Shown here in pieces: positions 48,959 through 59,740 of a stretch of DNA of 60,000 bases. The notes beneath the pieces were generated by a model, which saw only the letters and a list, made by a program, of their open reading frames with translations, searched no databases and was not told where the DNA came from. The position numbers and the translations under genes were made by a program. This stretch comes from Cryptomeria japonica. Lineage: Eukaryota > Streptophyta > Pinopsida > Cupressales > Cupressaceae. The stretch spans positions 140,476,747 through 140,536,746 of the forward strand of contig NC_081412.1 in the NCBI RefSeq assembly GCF_030272615.1. Direction: 5' to 3'. Position 1 is the first letter of the stretch; each line of letters starts with the position of its first letter.

Positions 48959-49440
48959 TTAAGTGCATAATGCTAGTGAGAAAACTCCTAACTTGTGTCT
49001 TAGATATTCAGATGTGTTTACCAGTAGAGGTTTTGTGAAGATATCGGCAACTTTTTCACTTGTAGGAACATACTCTACCTTCACTTCTTTCTCTACAAAC
49101 TTCTCTCTGAGATAGTGGTGTTTGATAGAAATATGCTTTGTCCTTGAGTTCATAACCAGATTCTTTGAAATGTTGATTGCACTTGAGTTATCACATTAGA
49201 TTGAAATAGGGGCAGATATTTCTATTTGAATATCCTTGAGAGTCCACTTCATCCATAACACCAGAGAACAACATGTAGCAGCAACAATATATTCTACCTC
49301 AGTAGTAGATAAGGAGACTAAATCCTTCTTCTTGTTGTGCCATGAAACTAACCGGTCACCTAAAAATAATGCACCACCGCTTGTGCTATTCCGGTCATCA
49401 ATACAACCTACCAAATCAGCATCAGTGTAGGCCTATAAAG
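48959..49440 (-). pseudogene. Copia A RNase H
   Basis: ADLVGCIDDRNSTSGGALFLG, LVSWHNKKKDLVSLSTTEVEYIVAA, CCSLVLWMK (49,414-49,196), a stop, then the family's C-terminal RTKHISIKHHYLREKF and EYVPTSEKVADIFTKPL (49,153-48,959). These residues degrade the RNA strand after copying. The catalytic Glu region TTEVEY is kept; the first Asp lies in a disrupted stretch. Confidence 0.87.
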
Positions 49441-50575
49441 TGAAATCTCCTTTCTTTATATATCATAAGCCATAATTAAGTGTTCCTTGTAGGTACCTAA
49501 AGATTCTTCTAACTGCATTCTCATGTGACTGTTTAGGTGTAGCTTGAAATATTGCCACCATACATACTGCCTGCACAATATCTGGTCTTGAGGCAGTAAG
49601 GTATAACAAACTACCAATCATCATCCTTGCTCAAATTGCATCCAATCACTATGGGGGTACTTATCAGTTTGTTGTCTTCCATCTGAAACTTCTTCAACAT
49701 ATCTATGACATACTTGGTTTGAGAGATAAATATTCCTTTATCTTGCCGTGAAATTTGTAAACCAAGAAAATATGACAGCTCTCCAACCATTGACATCTCA
49801 AACTCCAATTGCATCTGACCAACAAACTCTTTACACATGATATCCTTGTTGCCTCCAAAAATTATATCATCCACATATACAACAACAATAACCAAGTGAT
49901 TTCCATCTGCTTTGATGTACAAATTACTATCTGCACTTCCCTTTCTGAAACCTTGCTCCTTAAGATACTTATCCAACCTTGAATACCATGCTCTTGGAGC
50001 CTTCTTTAAACCATACAATGCTTTCTTCAACCGGCATACAAAAGTTTCATCATCATGCAGCAGAAAACCTTCTAGTTGTTCTATGTAGACTTCTTCTTCC
50101 AAATTACCATTCAAGAAAGTAGACTTGACGTCCATTTGATATACCTTATATCCTTTGAAGGCAGAGAATGCTAAGAACATTCTTATAGCCTCAAGTCTTG
50201 CAACCAGTGCAAATGTTTCTTCAAATAAACTCCTTCTACTTGAGAAAACCCTTTGCACACTAACCTTTCTTTATGCCTGACAATCTTACCTTCTTCATTT
50301 ATCTTGTTCTGGTAGACCCATTTAGTACCTATGACATTCTTATCTGCTAGTCTAGGAACTAGTTTCCAAGTCTTGTTCTTTTCAATCTGTCGTAGCTCTT
50401 CTTCCATTGCATCCATCCATTTCTCACTTTTGCTGGCCTCATTGAATGTTTTGGGTTCCATTTCAGTCATTAGACATAAATTTACTTGTTCATTGTTCTG
50501 GGGAAGTCTTCTTCTTGTTTGTACACCATCATTTTTATTTCCTATAATTTTCTCTTTTGGGTGATTTTTCTGCAC
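49440..50575 (-). pseudogene. Copia A reverse transcriptase
   Basis: Begins with NEASKSEKWMDAMEEELRQI and NKTWKLVPR, IGTKWVYQNK (50,575-50,183), has a frame change, then [38 protein letters not shown], and an intact YVDDIIFGG box (catalytic codons 49,866-49,877), [15 protein letters not shown] and [15 protein letters not shown] stop at 49,611 cuts the connection to RNase H. It is the best-preserved RT of the window. Confidence 0.9.
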
Positions 50576-50579
50576 ATAT

Positions 50580-51555
50580 CTATTAGGGATCTTGTTGGAT
50601 GCTTCTCTCAGTTCATTTTATGAGTGAACTTCATCTTCATCACATGAATCATCATACCATTTTACATGTTCTTGTTTTCCTTAATGCAAATCTTCATCAA
50701 CTCTTACATGCACACTTTCAATGACTCTTCTCAATCTTTTATTGTAGCATTTGTAGGCTTTGCTATGAGTAGAGTAACCCAAGAAGATGCCTTCATCACT
50801 CCTAGAATCAAAACCACCTAAACTATCTTCATCTCTCTTGATGGAGCATTAACTTCCAAACACTTTGAAATATTTAACTGATGGCTTCCAGTCATACCAA
50901 AGTTCATAAGGTGTCATTCTACTATTTGTTCTTAGCTGAACCTAGTTCAATGTATATACAATAGTATGTACTGCTTCCTTCCAATACCTATCAAGTATGT
51001 TTGTCTCATTCAACATAGTCCTAGCCATCTCCTTGACAGTCTGGTTTTTCCTTTCTACAACACCATTTTGTTGCATTGTTCTTGGGGCTGAATACTGTCT
51101 TCTGATTCCATTCCTCTCACAGTAGTATACAAACTCATTTGATGTGAACTCACCACACTGGCCTTATCTCAGACACTTCAACTAGCATCTACTTTCCTTC
51201 TCAACCATCTTCCAAAATATTTTGAACCTCTCATATGCTTGTGATTTATCATGTAGGAAAGTGACCCATGTCATTCTTGAGTAATCACCAATGAACAACA
51301 TGAAGTATCTCTTATTGGCGAAAGCTCTTGTTCTGATTGGACCACACAGATCTGTATTCACAAGCTCTAAGGGCCTTGAGGTATTATGTTCTTTGATATT
51401 GAAGGTTACCTTAGTCTGCTTGCCTCTTAGACATTCATCACAAAAAATACTTGTCAGTTTGATAATTGGTGGTATATGTCTCACATAACCCTTCTTTCTC
51501 ACCTTAACCAGATTATCAAAGTTTATATAGCCTAATCTTTTGTGCCACAACTAGC
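50580..51555 (-). pseudogene. Copia A GAG-pre-integrase and integrase
   Basis: MWHKRLGYINFDNLVKV, CDECLRGKQ (GAG-pre-integrase, 51,550-51,410), NTDLCGPI (first Asp), FIGDYSRMTWVTFL. The second-Asp motif is destroyed by a stop (R-stop-GQCGEF, about 51,165). The Glu motif NGVVERKNQT is intact (about 51,055). The C-terminal part with YELWYDWKPSVKYFKVF and GIFLGYSTHSKAYKCYN is readable with stops to about 50,690. Confidence 0.85.
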
Positions 51556-51577
51556 TCTCACATACTTGTCCCATTAT

Positions 51578-52129
51578 TCATTGGGACTCAAAGCATTCCT
51601 TTAGATTGTACACATTTCCATCTATCCTTTTACCTTCTGCAACAATCTTTCCAATACTATCCTTCCTTATCTGACAACCGATATAGTTAAATGTGAATTT
51701 GTATCCTTTATCACACATTTGACTTACACTTAGCAAAATATATTTTAGTCCTTCCACATAGTATACATCATGTGCCTTTAATTTGCCATCTATGTTCAAG
51801 GTTCCTTTTATCTTGATAGAAGAGTTGTCTCCAAACCTTACCAAACCTCCTTTCCAATCATCAAACTTGATTAGCTTCTTTTTGTCTCCGGTCATGTGAT
51901 TGGAACATCCACTATCTACAACCCATAAATTTCTTCTTTCTGCATGCAGGGCAGTCTGCACAATCAAACTTGATTTAGCTTTACTCTTATCCTTCTCAAT
52001 CCAAACCGGGTTGGCTTCCTTCTTCTTGTCAATTGCAATTTTCTGCTCTGGTTTCTGATCCGGCATTGTCTTCTTTTGCTTAGAAGTCCCGAGTTTGCAA
52101 TGTGGCCAACATTTTGACAATGATAGCAT
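51578..52129 (-). pseudogene. Copia A aspartic protease region
   Basis: LWVVDSGCSNHMTGDKKK (catalytic DSG kept, about 51,915), GLVRFGDNSSIKIKGT, YYVEGLKYILLSVSQMCDKGY. The region between 52,129 and 51,578 is open, ending just before the GAG-pre-integrase WHKRL. The upstream frame holds gag knuckles that overlap in another frame, so a frameshift lies near 52,000. Confidence 0.87.
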
Positions 52130-54091
52130 TTCACACTGACATTGGAAGATGAATTTGAAAAACTATTGTAAGATACCAACTGTCTTCTCCTACATTCATA
52201 ACTCTTATGACCAAAACCATGACATTGATAACAAGTGACATTTATCTCCTGGAGTGTAGCAAACAGATTTGTACTTTCAAAACTAGTAGGGGGCTTACAC
52301 AACAAACTACAATCAACAATTTTTATGACCAAACTTATTACACCGGTAATAGTAACCATGGAGTTTGGGTACATACCAATCTTGATGCATTGGACCAGCA
52401 AACCTTTGTCTCATCGGATATTTTCCTCTCATGCTATTGACTTTAGTGAACCCCTCTTCATCAATCTTGAACTTGCCTTTATAGTTTTCATTCTGATACA
52501 GAGAGTGAGCCTTCCAATTTTGAGTATTCTGGTTCATAGGCGTATTTCTTGTAGCTTCAACATAGGTCTTCTTCTCAGTAGCTTTGTTGACAGTAAAGGT
52601 TTGTTTTTCTTTACTCACTTGAAGCAGTAAACTGTATCTCCTTGTCGGATGTGTCTTTTATATTTGAACTTTGTCCTTCTTCAAAACCTAAACCCCCGAT
52701 ATCTTTTGAGTGCTTCTGATTACTCAACATTGTGTCCAAGGCTTCAATGCTACCTTCATACTTTCTTCTCGTCTTCAATTCATCTTTACTCTTTTCAAGC
52801 TCCTTTCTGGGCCTTACAATTTCTTCTTCCAAATTCTGATGCTCCTTCTCCTTCTTTATCAAATCGGAGGATGTAACTTCACATATCCTCTTGGCCTCTT
52901 CCAATTGGAGCTTCAAATCAGAAATTGTTTTCTTGGACTCATCCAGGGATTGCTTCAAATAGTCTTGTTCTTCAACAGCAACATGCTTAACCTTCTTGAG
53001 ATCTCTTCTTGTTTTACTCAACTCCTCAAGAACACATATGAGCTCGCTTTCTAGGTCTACTTCAGCTTGAATGTCTTCATCTTCATTATCTTCATCAACC
53101 AGTTCATCTAGTGCCATAAAGAGATTTGTTTCTTTTTCATCCTCACCTCAGTCATTTTCTGAGGCACTTTCTTCATCTATGGAAAAAACTTCAATAGTAT
53201 ACAGGTTGTTCTTCTTCCAGTAGCTTCTTCTATCTTGTTGGTAAGCATTCTTCTTTTTATCCTTACCCGAAGGTCTGGTGGTGCTTTGTTTCTCCTCTCC
53301 AACATTCTCACCATAGGGACATTTTGAAGCAAAGTGTCCTATTTTACCACAGTTAAAACATTTGAGAGGTAATTTTACTTTGTCCTTACTGGATCATCTT
53401 TTAAGCTTACAAAGTTTGCTACCACTATGTCCGAGTCTTCACTAGATTCTCCATGAGTAATTTCTTCCTTACCCTTCTTGATGGAGTTGAAAGAATCCTC
53501 TTTCTTTTAAGTTCCTTCACCAGCTGTTCTCATCTCATAAGTGGTTAGGGACCCAAATAACTCATCCATTGAAAAGGTTTTCAGATCCTTGGCTTCTTCT
53601 ATTGCACATACCTTTGTATCATGTTTAGATGTGAGTGATCTAAGTACCTTTTTGACAATCACTTCATTATCTATATTTTCTCCAAGTCCTCTAATAGTAT
53701 TCACTGTTTCATCAATTCTGTGAAGATAATCAGCAATATTCTCTTCATCTTTCATCTTCAAGCCTTCAAGATGACCTCTTATTGTTTGTTGTTTAGTCTC
53801 CTTGACCTTGGCATCTCCTTCAAATGATATTTTCACCTTATCCCCATTATCAAACTCATTATCAGACAGACCACTGAGGATAGAATGCTCGACATTGGCA
53901 TTATTTTCATACTCCTTCTTAACATTTGGATTTGTAGGAGGATTATTAGGGACAGTATACCCATTGTGCACAAACATCCAAACATCAAAACCTAGGGGGG
54001 ACAGATATGTTTCCATTCTTCTTCTCCATAAGGCATAGTCGATACCATCAAACATGGGCGCTTTAGAGGAGGAGGATTCATTCCTTTCCAT
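51960..54091 (-). pseudogene. Copia A gag with coiled coil and several CCHC knuckles
   Basis: ATG at 54,091. The N-terminal UBN2/DUF4219-like core has FDGIDYALWRRRMETYLSPL, then IRGHLEGLKMKDEENIADYL, LTSKHDTKV (to 53,507). An intact CCHC (53,319-53,360, CFNCGKIGHFASKC) follows. After stops comes an acidic start LDELVDEDNEDEDIQAEVD and a long coiled coil (53,117-52,611). Further knuckles are YYRCNKFGHKNC (about 52,340), CYQCHGFGHKSYEC (about 52,210) and CYHCQNVGHIANSG (about 52,115, last Cys lost). The coiled coil with extra knuckles is typical of SIRE-type gag. Element C's ORF1 shares this arrangement. Confidence 0.85.
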
Positions 54092-54162
54092 TGAGTTCTT
54101 AAACTAGAATCTACCCAAGCTAGAGAAAGCTTTGACAAACAGGGAACCTAAGGCTTTGATAC

Positions 54163-55372
54163 TATAGACACCTAAAAATGGTCAACGCTTGCGGAGTCAT
54201 ACTTTCACATTTGCGCATTGGCTCATTTTAGGTTTTTGCGTCGCATTAACATTTCTCCTATGTCACGCACTTGGTCTTTATCATTTGCGAGCATCGAGTC
54301 CTTCTTCTGCATTCTTCATCTATTTCGCTTTCGAATTCGGTCTTGTCGGCAACAATCTTCAATCATGATTTTGGTCGATCTTTGTCCTTGTCAATCTTGT
54401 CATATTGTGATCGATTCATCATCGATCCTTGTCCTTTTCAATCATGTCAATTTGGTCAATTTGTCATTGATTTTTGTCAACCAATTTCAATCAAATCATT
54501 TATCAATCCAAAATCATGATCGAATCGATATCAATTATCCTTTGTCAAGACCTAATTGTCGTCTTTGCATTTCTAATTCATCTTCCAAGGTTTTATGGTT
54601 TATTCATTTAATCTTGTTTGGCATTTTCCCTCTAGGTTAAATAATTTATTTATTTATCCTAAGTCTTCTTGTCACAATTAAATGTTTATTTAATTGGCTA
54701 ATTAATTCCTCCTATTTTTGTAAATTAATTAATGAATGAGAAATTATTAATTAATTTACCTAATTTGCATCAATTTCCTAATTTCCAAGTCATTATTTCC
54801 AACTTAATTTCCTAAATTCCTAAATGTCTATTTCTATTTCAAAATCTTGTCATAAATTCTTGCATAGCAATTTGTCATAATCTTGTCATAAATCATCAAT
54901 CAATCAATTTTGCATAGAAAGTGCAAATTTGTCATAATTTGTCATAATGATTTGCAATTTCCATTTGAATTGAATCATGCTAATTTGATCTTTTTCTCCA
55001 ATTTCTCTATAAATTGGATGAATTTCATCAATCAAATCCCTTGACCCTTGATTCTTAATTAATAATTGGTAATCAGGCTATTGAATTTATGCTTCTAGTA
55101 CTCTTGATCAAAAACCCCGTCTACTTGCTTTCAATTGTGTGTGCACTTGTAGGTGAGATCCACAACTATTTGAAGACAAAAGAAGAACAATGGAGCCACA
55201 TGAAGGAGCATTCAAATCGCGTCTATGGTTTGCATAATTTCTAGTTTTGTATGCTTTGTTTTCATGTCTCTATTGAATGTGTCTTAGGATAGATTCATTA
55301 CAATGAATGCATTTGTGATTGAGCTATTACGTTTATATATTTTTGTGATGATTTCCTATTTCCTAACCTACA
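54163..55372 (+). mobile_element. Solo LTR (1,210 bp) in A's primer-binding site
   Basis: Flanked by a perfect GATAC duplication (54,158-54,162 and 55,373-55,377). It starts TATAGACACCTAAAAATGG (TG decayed to TA) and ends CCTAACCTACA. Removing it restores GGCTTTGATACCAA, the complement of A's initiator-Met PBS with one change. No internal domain is present, so it is a solo LTR. The TGTAGACACCTAAAAATGG-type start is common in plant LTRs. The superfamily is uncertain. It is AT-rich with TTGTCATAA-type repeats near 54,850-54,960. Confidence 0.88.
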
Positions 55373-55381
55373 GATACCAAT
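55373..55381 (-). other. Remnant of copia A primer-binding site
   Basis: GATACCAA next to the LTR start is the tRNA-proximal part of the PBS; the other part lies at 54,154-54,162 across the solo LTR. Confidence 0.75.
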
Positions 55382-56886
55382 TCTAGAACACAATATATCA
55401 CTAAGAGGGGGGGGGGGTGAATAAGTGATTATAAAAAATTTCAAATAACGTGTGCAACCTATAGGATAATGAAAATACTAACAAGCAATAATACACAAGA
55501 GCACATCACATAACACATGATATACAAGGAAAACCCAATGTGAGAAAAACCTCAATGAAAAATGTTGTTGGATATGTATTGCTCCAATCGAGCCTCACAA
55601 TGAAATAATAGTTTTACAATGTTTAGGGCACCAACCCAAGGAGCACCAACCCCTAAAAATTTATGGGCACCTACCCAAAGGAGCACCAAATCAAGGAGTA
55701 CCAACCCCTACACCGAGCACCAACTCAGTGAAATAAAATGAGATATAAACTCAATACAATGATAAACACCTGGTTACAAATGAGTTTTGTAACACCTGGA
55801 AACTATTCACTCTATCGATTAAACTTTTTTTTTGTATTATTGCTTCTCGTTTCTACCGGTCTTCTGTTCTTATTTTCTGAATCCTCTATCAACTTAGTTT
55901 TAGCCTTCTTGGATCTTCTCTGAAACTCACCTTTCTCTCCTTCACTCTCTATTGATATCTTACCAGTTCAGACACTACCGGTTTAATAGACTGTTGTACT
56001 CTCTAACGAGTTTATCGGTTATCTTAACCCTTTCCGGTTAAACCTTCCTTACCGGTTCTTCTCCAACACTCACTCACTTCAATATTTTCTCTCACACTCA
56101 GACTGATCAACTCTTTCCTCATAGAGATTCACTGTATCATAGATATGTCATCAAGAATACTCTCTCTCAACAACCTTAAGTTTTTGTTCTGTATATTTAT
56201 ATATGTGCTTTCCCGCCAAAACACAAACTCAAACTTCATGTGCTTAGGGTTTTCATCACCGGGGACCTCGATCCAAATCAAATCGGATCTCATCTTTCCT
56301 GAATTGATAACCTACAATAGTATGGTACAAAGATATGCCCTCTTTTTAATCTTCCTATGAACATTTACTATATTTAGCAAATTTGACTCTGTTCATCAAT
56401 CTTGATTTTGTCGATCAATAAATGATTTAGTAGTTTCTTTCTCCAGATCAACTAGATGATCATGATGTCAAAGAATTAAATCTCCGCCCTTCGATCTGCT
56501 TTGAGCTGCAATCCTCTACAACTAATTCATGATTTTCATAGTCGATATTTAATACAGACTTAGTCGAAAACTACCTCACCGACGCACCATTCACCTACTA
56601 TTGCATGTTCACCACCTGGAGTCCACTTGACATCTTTGTCAGCATCCAGGTCACTTGATTGTGTTAGTTCAACTTTGGTCACCTATCGAACATGCTACCG
56701 GTATACACTAACCGGTTAGCCTTCATATCGTGTACTTCACTATTCTGTCAGTTAGGTCATGTTATATCGGATTGGAACTTATTGAGTTTGCTTGCTTACC
56801 GGTTGACATCAACATGCCAACAACCTCCAATGCCGATAACAATATCTTGCATACCGGTTGACATCAATGAGAATATAATGCCAATA
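55382..56886 (-). repeat. Copia A 5' LTR
   Basis: A 1,505 bp LTR with start TCTAGAACACAATATATC, a run of G then GTGAATAAGTG, GAGCACCAACCCCT motifs (55,621-55,735), a TATA candidate at 56,192-56,205 and end ATGCCAATA. It is collinear with 39,434-40,517 joined to 47,931-48,366. Confidence 0.9.
56192..56205 (-). promoter_or_regulatory. Candidate TATA box in A 5' LTR
   Basis: The minus strand reads CATATATAAATATA. The equivalent site is at 40,245-40,260 in the other LTR. This is a sequence match only. Confidence 0.4.
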
Positions 56887-56891
56887 GTAAT

Positions 56892-57930
56892 GCCTTAATT
56901 TTGTAGTGAATTAGTTCAATAAGGTCGATCTGTAGAGTAATTAAAATCTCATGAATTGCATTATGCATATTTAAATTAGTATCAATGGAGTCCTTATCTT
57001 GAGGAAGGAATTGTTCATGTGTTATAGCTATTTCAATAAAATCATGAGCATATGGAGGATTATCAAGGTGTATTATAATTGATTATAGAAATAAAATTAT
57101 CTTAATAAATTAATCATTTATTTATATTCTTCATTAGTAAACTTTTGTTATACACATTAATCAAGTGATACAGTAGATAGAGATCCACATTATAGTGTGC
57201 GATGCATAATTTTTGCAATAGGAAGCTTCAATTTTTTCTATAATGCAAAGAGAGAATTTTTTTTATTATTATAAATTGAGAAGAAATCATAATTGCATTC
57301 TTTTTCATGCCTTCATTTTGTAGTGAAGCCAATTGAATACAACTGATATTTAAAGTAATTAAAATCTCATGAGTTGCATTAGCTATATTAAAATTAGTAT
57401 CAATGGAGACATTATCTTGAAGAAGGGATTGTTTTTGAATAAGGGAAAATGGGTTTTGAAGGGCCCCTGAAACCCTTTACAACAATCTTGTACGTCAGAT
57501 TATAAAATAGATATAGCATTGAAATACCAGCAAGATAGAACAACCAACAAAAACAGGAACTACTCTGAAAGACAGGAGGCAACCCATACAAAGAATGGGC
57601 CAGTAAAACCAGCCCAAACAACCAACTACAAGGACCCTCAAGATTTTCAATTGGCCTTATGGGAACGAAGAGTCATATCGAAAGAAGGGATTGTTAATGT
57701 GTTCTAACTAATTCAATAAAAATATGAGCATATGGAGTATTATTAAGGCGTGTTATAATTGTTTATAGAAAAGAATTGTTTAGTATACTAATAATTTATT
57801 ATATTTATACAAGTTTCAGTAATAAAGTTTTGTTATACATTAATCAAGTAATATAGTAGTTAGATATTAATATTCTAATAACAAGCTTCAATTTTGTCTA
57901 TATTGTAAGAATAATGAGTCTTTGATATAA
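56892..57930. repeat. AT-rich tandem repeat, period about 419 bp
   Basis: Continues the host repeat interrupted by A. TAATTTTGTAGTGAA-like and AATTAAAATCTCATGA strings recur (56,938 and about 57,357), followed by matching GAAG..GGATTGTT and TCAATAAAA..ATGAGCATATGGAG blocks. The second unit is interrupted by the LINE-like insertion. No coding signal. Confidence 0.78.
57433..57679 (-). mobile_element. LINE-like (or SINE) 3' fragment with 15 bp target duplication
   Basis: About 247 bp interrupt the 419 bp repeat. They are flanked by GAAGAAGGGATTGTT (57,419-57,433) and GAAAGAAGGGATTGTT (57,680-57,695), one base longer. On the minus strand the insert ends with a pyrimidine-rich stretch and TTCAAAAA, a short A-rich tail. 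A long duplication with an A-tail is typical of target-primed (non-LTR) insertion of a 5'-truncated copy. No ORF with an RT motif is left. Confidence 0.65.
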
Positions 57931-58340
57931 TATAGACTAAAGTAAATAGTTTATAAATAAATATAAATGTGAAGCCACAATTACTTTCAATTATTACTAA
58001 TTTTGACAAGCAATTATAATTCAAACTCTATGTCTTTCTCAAAGACATGGATGAACTATGGCTTGCACAACATGCACTAGTTCTTAAAGAACTAGAGACC
58101 ACTTTCTCAAATTTAATCATTTTACCTTCTTTTATTGTGTTCCAATTAGGATGTTCTATACTATCCCTTTCAATTTTTTCATAAACTTGTCGACAATTGG
58201 AAGATGAGATGTAAGCATATCGTGTTATGAGTTTTGAATTTTCTTATGTCCTTATTTGTAATTTTATATTTTTTATGTTCAATCCTATCCTAGTTTGGTC
58301 TTGTATAGATAGCTTCATATGTTTACCTTTTTAGTATGTG
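57930..58340. other. Unassigned non-coding AT-rich DNA
   Basis: I see no ORF, LTR end or repeat relation other than short AT runs. Confidence 0.5.
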
Positions 58341-58870
58341 GGTGAGTACACTAAGTTGTGATGCAAAAAGGGGGTCTTAGGATGCCATTTTTTTCTAAAA
58401 TCAGCAAATTCTAATCTTCAATGAGAAAATGAAGATAGTTACACTCAAAATTTGAAAATGCAACAAGAAAAAGAGTTGTGGTACTCCAAATCTACTTTGT
58501 AAACTACTAATTTATTTTAAAAATCATGAATATTTAGGGATCCAAAAAAGGGGAGCACACAAAGTGGTCCTTCTTTTCAAAAATACATAACATAACATTT
58601 GGTGTGCTCCCACTAAAATGTTAACTTTTTTTTTTCTAGAATTTCAAAAATCGTTTCAATGAGAAAAATAGTTAATACCATGCAATTTATGCTTAGATTT
58701 TTTGGCTATTTTTTAATGAATATGGTATATTTTACTAATTTTAAAGTGGATACATCTTGAAAAATAGAAATTTGAGCATGCTACCCACTAAAATTTTTGA
58801 AAACTAATCAAAAAATATTATTTTTGTTTATTACGTGTAGAATAGAGTCTAGTAAAAAACTATTTTTTTT
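58340..58870 (-). repeat. Inverted, diverged copy of module alpha
   Basis: Its reverse complement follows the order of 35,270-35,720: GGGAGCACACCAAATG, CACTTTGTGTGCTCCCC, ACAACTCTTTTTCTTG, CAAATTTTGAGTGTAACTA. It keeps the hairpin arms GGGGAGCACAC (58,550-58,560) and GTGTGCTCCC (58,602-58,611). It is the only copy on this strand. Confidence 0.75.
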
Positions 58871-59254
58871 GAAAATTTGATGAACAAGTAAAAAACTATA
58901 CCTAAAATATCACATTTTGGTTTTTGAAAAAAAATGGAAACACTAACAAAAGAAGTTAAAGATGAAAACATTGACATAATAAAAAAGTGCAAAAATTGTA
59001 TGGTTAGATAATTAAGAGAGAGATTACCATGATCATGTTATTTTTTTAAATGTGCATTGAAACACATGCAAACCTAATGGAGAGCATGACAAAAAATGTG
59101 TGAAATGTTTATATCCTAACAAAAAAGAAAGTCTTTGACATGAAATGGTTGTCCAACCCACCCAAGGAAAATTAAATCCAGAGGGTTGGTATTTCCCAAT
59201 GAAAGTAATTTGGTGAGTGCCAAATGAAAATGGATTTTTAGAATGCTAGAGCCA

Positions 59255-59740
59255 AATTGCTCTCTCTTTCTCTTTGTTATTTTCTCTCTCTCTCTCTCTC
59301 TCTTCTTCTCCCTCCACCATCTAGGTCATCACCTCTCCCTCTCTTGTATAGGATGTATGATATAGGGTTTAGGGTACATATAGTTGAGGGTTTTGCCTAT
59401 ATCGATAGTTTCCTCTATCTCTTTATTTCCATCTTTCTTCTCTCTCTCTAACCTATCTCTCCTCTCTCTTGTTCTCCCCTTCCCTTTCTTCCTCTTTCCC
59501 TCTTTACCCCCCTCCTCTATTACCCCCATATCTATCTCCCTCCCCCATTCTCTTGTATTCTATCTCCCTCTCTTATCTTCCTTCTCCATTGTTTACATCA
59601 TCACCTCTCCCTCCTACCCCGCCTCTTTCTCCTCTATAGGTTTCTCCCTCTTCACCTCTCTACCTTTCCATGTCTATCTCATTATCAACTTATCTCCACC
59701 CCCCATATCTATCTCTATGCTCTCTTTCTCCCTATATAAT
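59255..59740. repeat. CT-rich low-complexity tract with (CT)n
   Basis: Includes an uninterrupted CT run (about 59,283-59,303) and long CT/CCT-rich stretches to about 59,740. It opens ORFs on both strands (a Ser/Leu-rich one of 145 codons on plus), all explained by composition. Confidence 0.85.

Larger units (their letters stand above)
39434..56886 (-). mobile_element. Copia A (SIRE-like), full-length, with two nested insertions
   Basis: GTAAT flanks both ends (39,429-39,433 and 56,887-56,891). LTRs are about 1,513 bp (left, after removing C) and 1,505 bp (right, 55,382-56,886; its ends have decayed from TG to TC and from CA to TA). The internal region is about 5.8 kb after removing the solo LTR. 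The gag plan of UBN2 core, CCHC, acidic coiled coil and further CCHC knuckles, plus the CCAAAGGAGGAGAT PPT, resembles SIRE/Maximus copia elements. It is decayed by stops and frameshifts but retains more motifs than G. Confidence 0.9.

Noticed and set aside
54218-54640. 140-codon plus-strand ORF in the solo LTR
   Set aside because: Low-complexity Ile/Ser/Phe content from repeated TCAAT/TTGTC strings inside an LTR; no motif.
31414-58870. A giant DNA transposon bounded by inverted alpha copies (31-36 kb and 58.3-58.9 kb)
   Set aside because: The inverted copy is internal-like, with no terminal motif or target duplication, and multiple alpha copies on the left make a TIR reading unnecessary.
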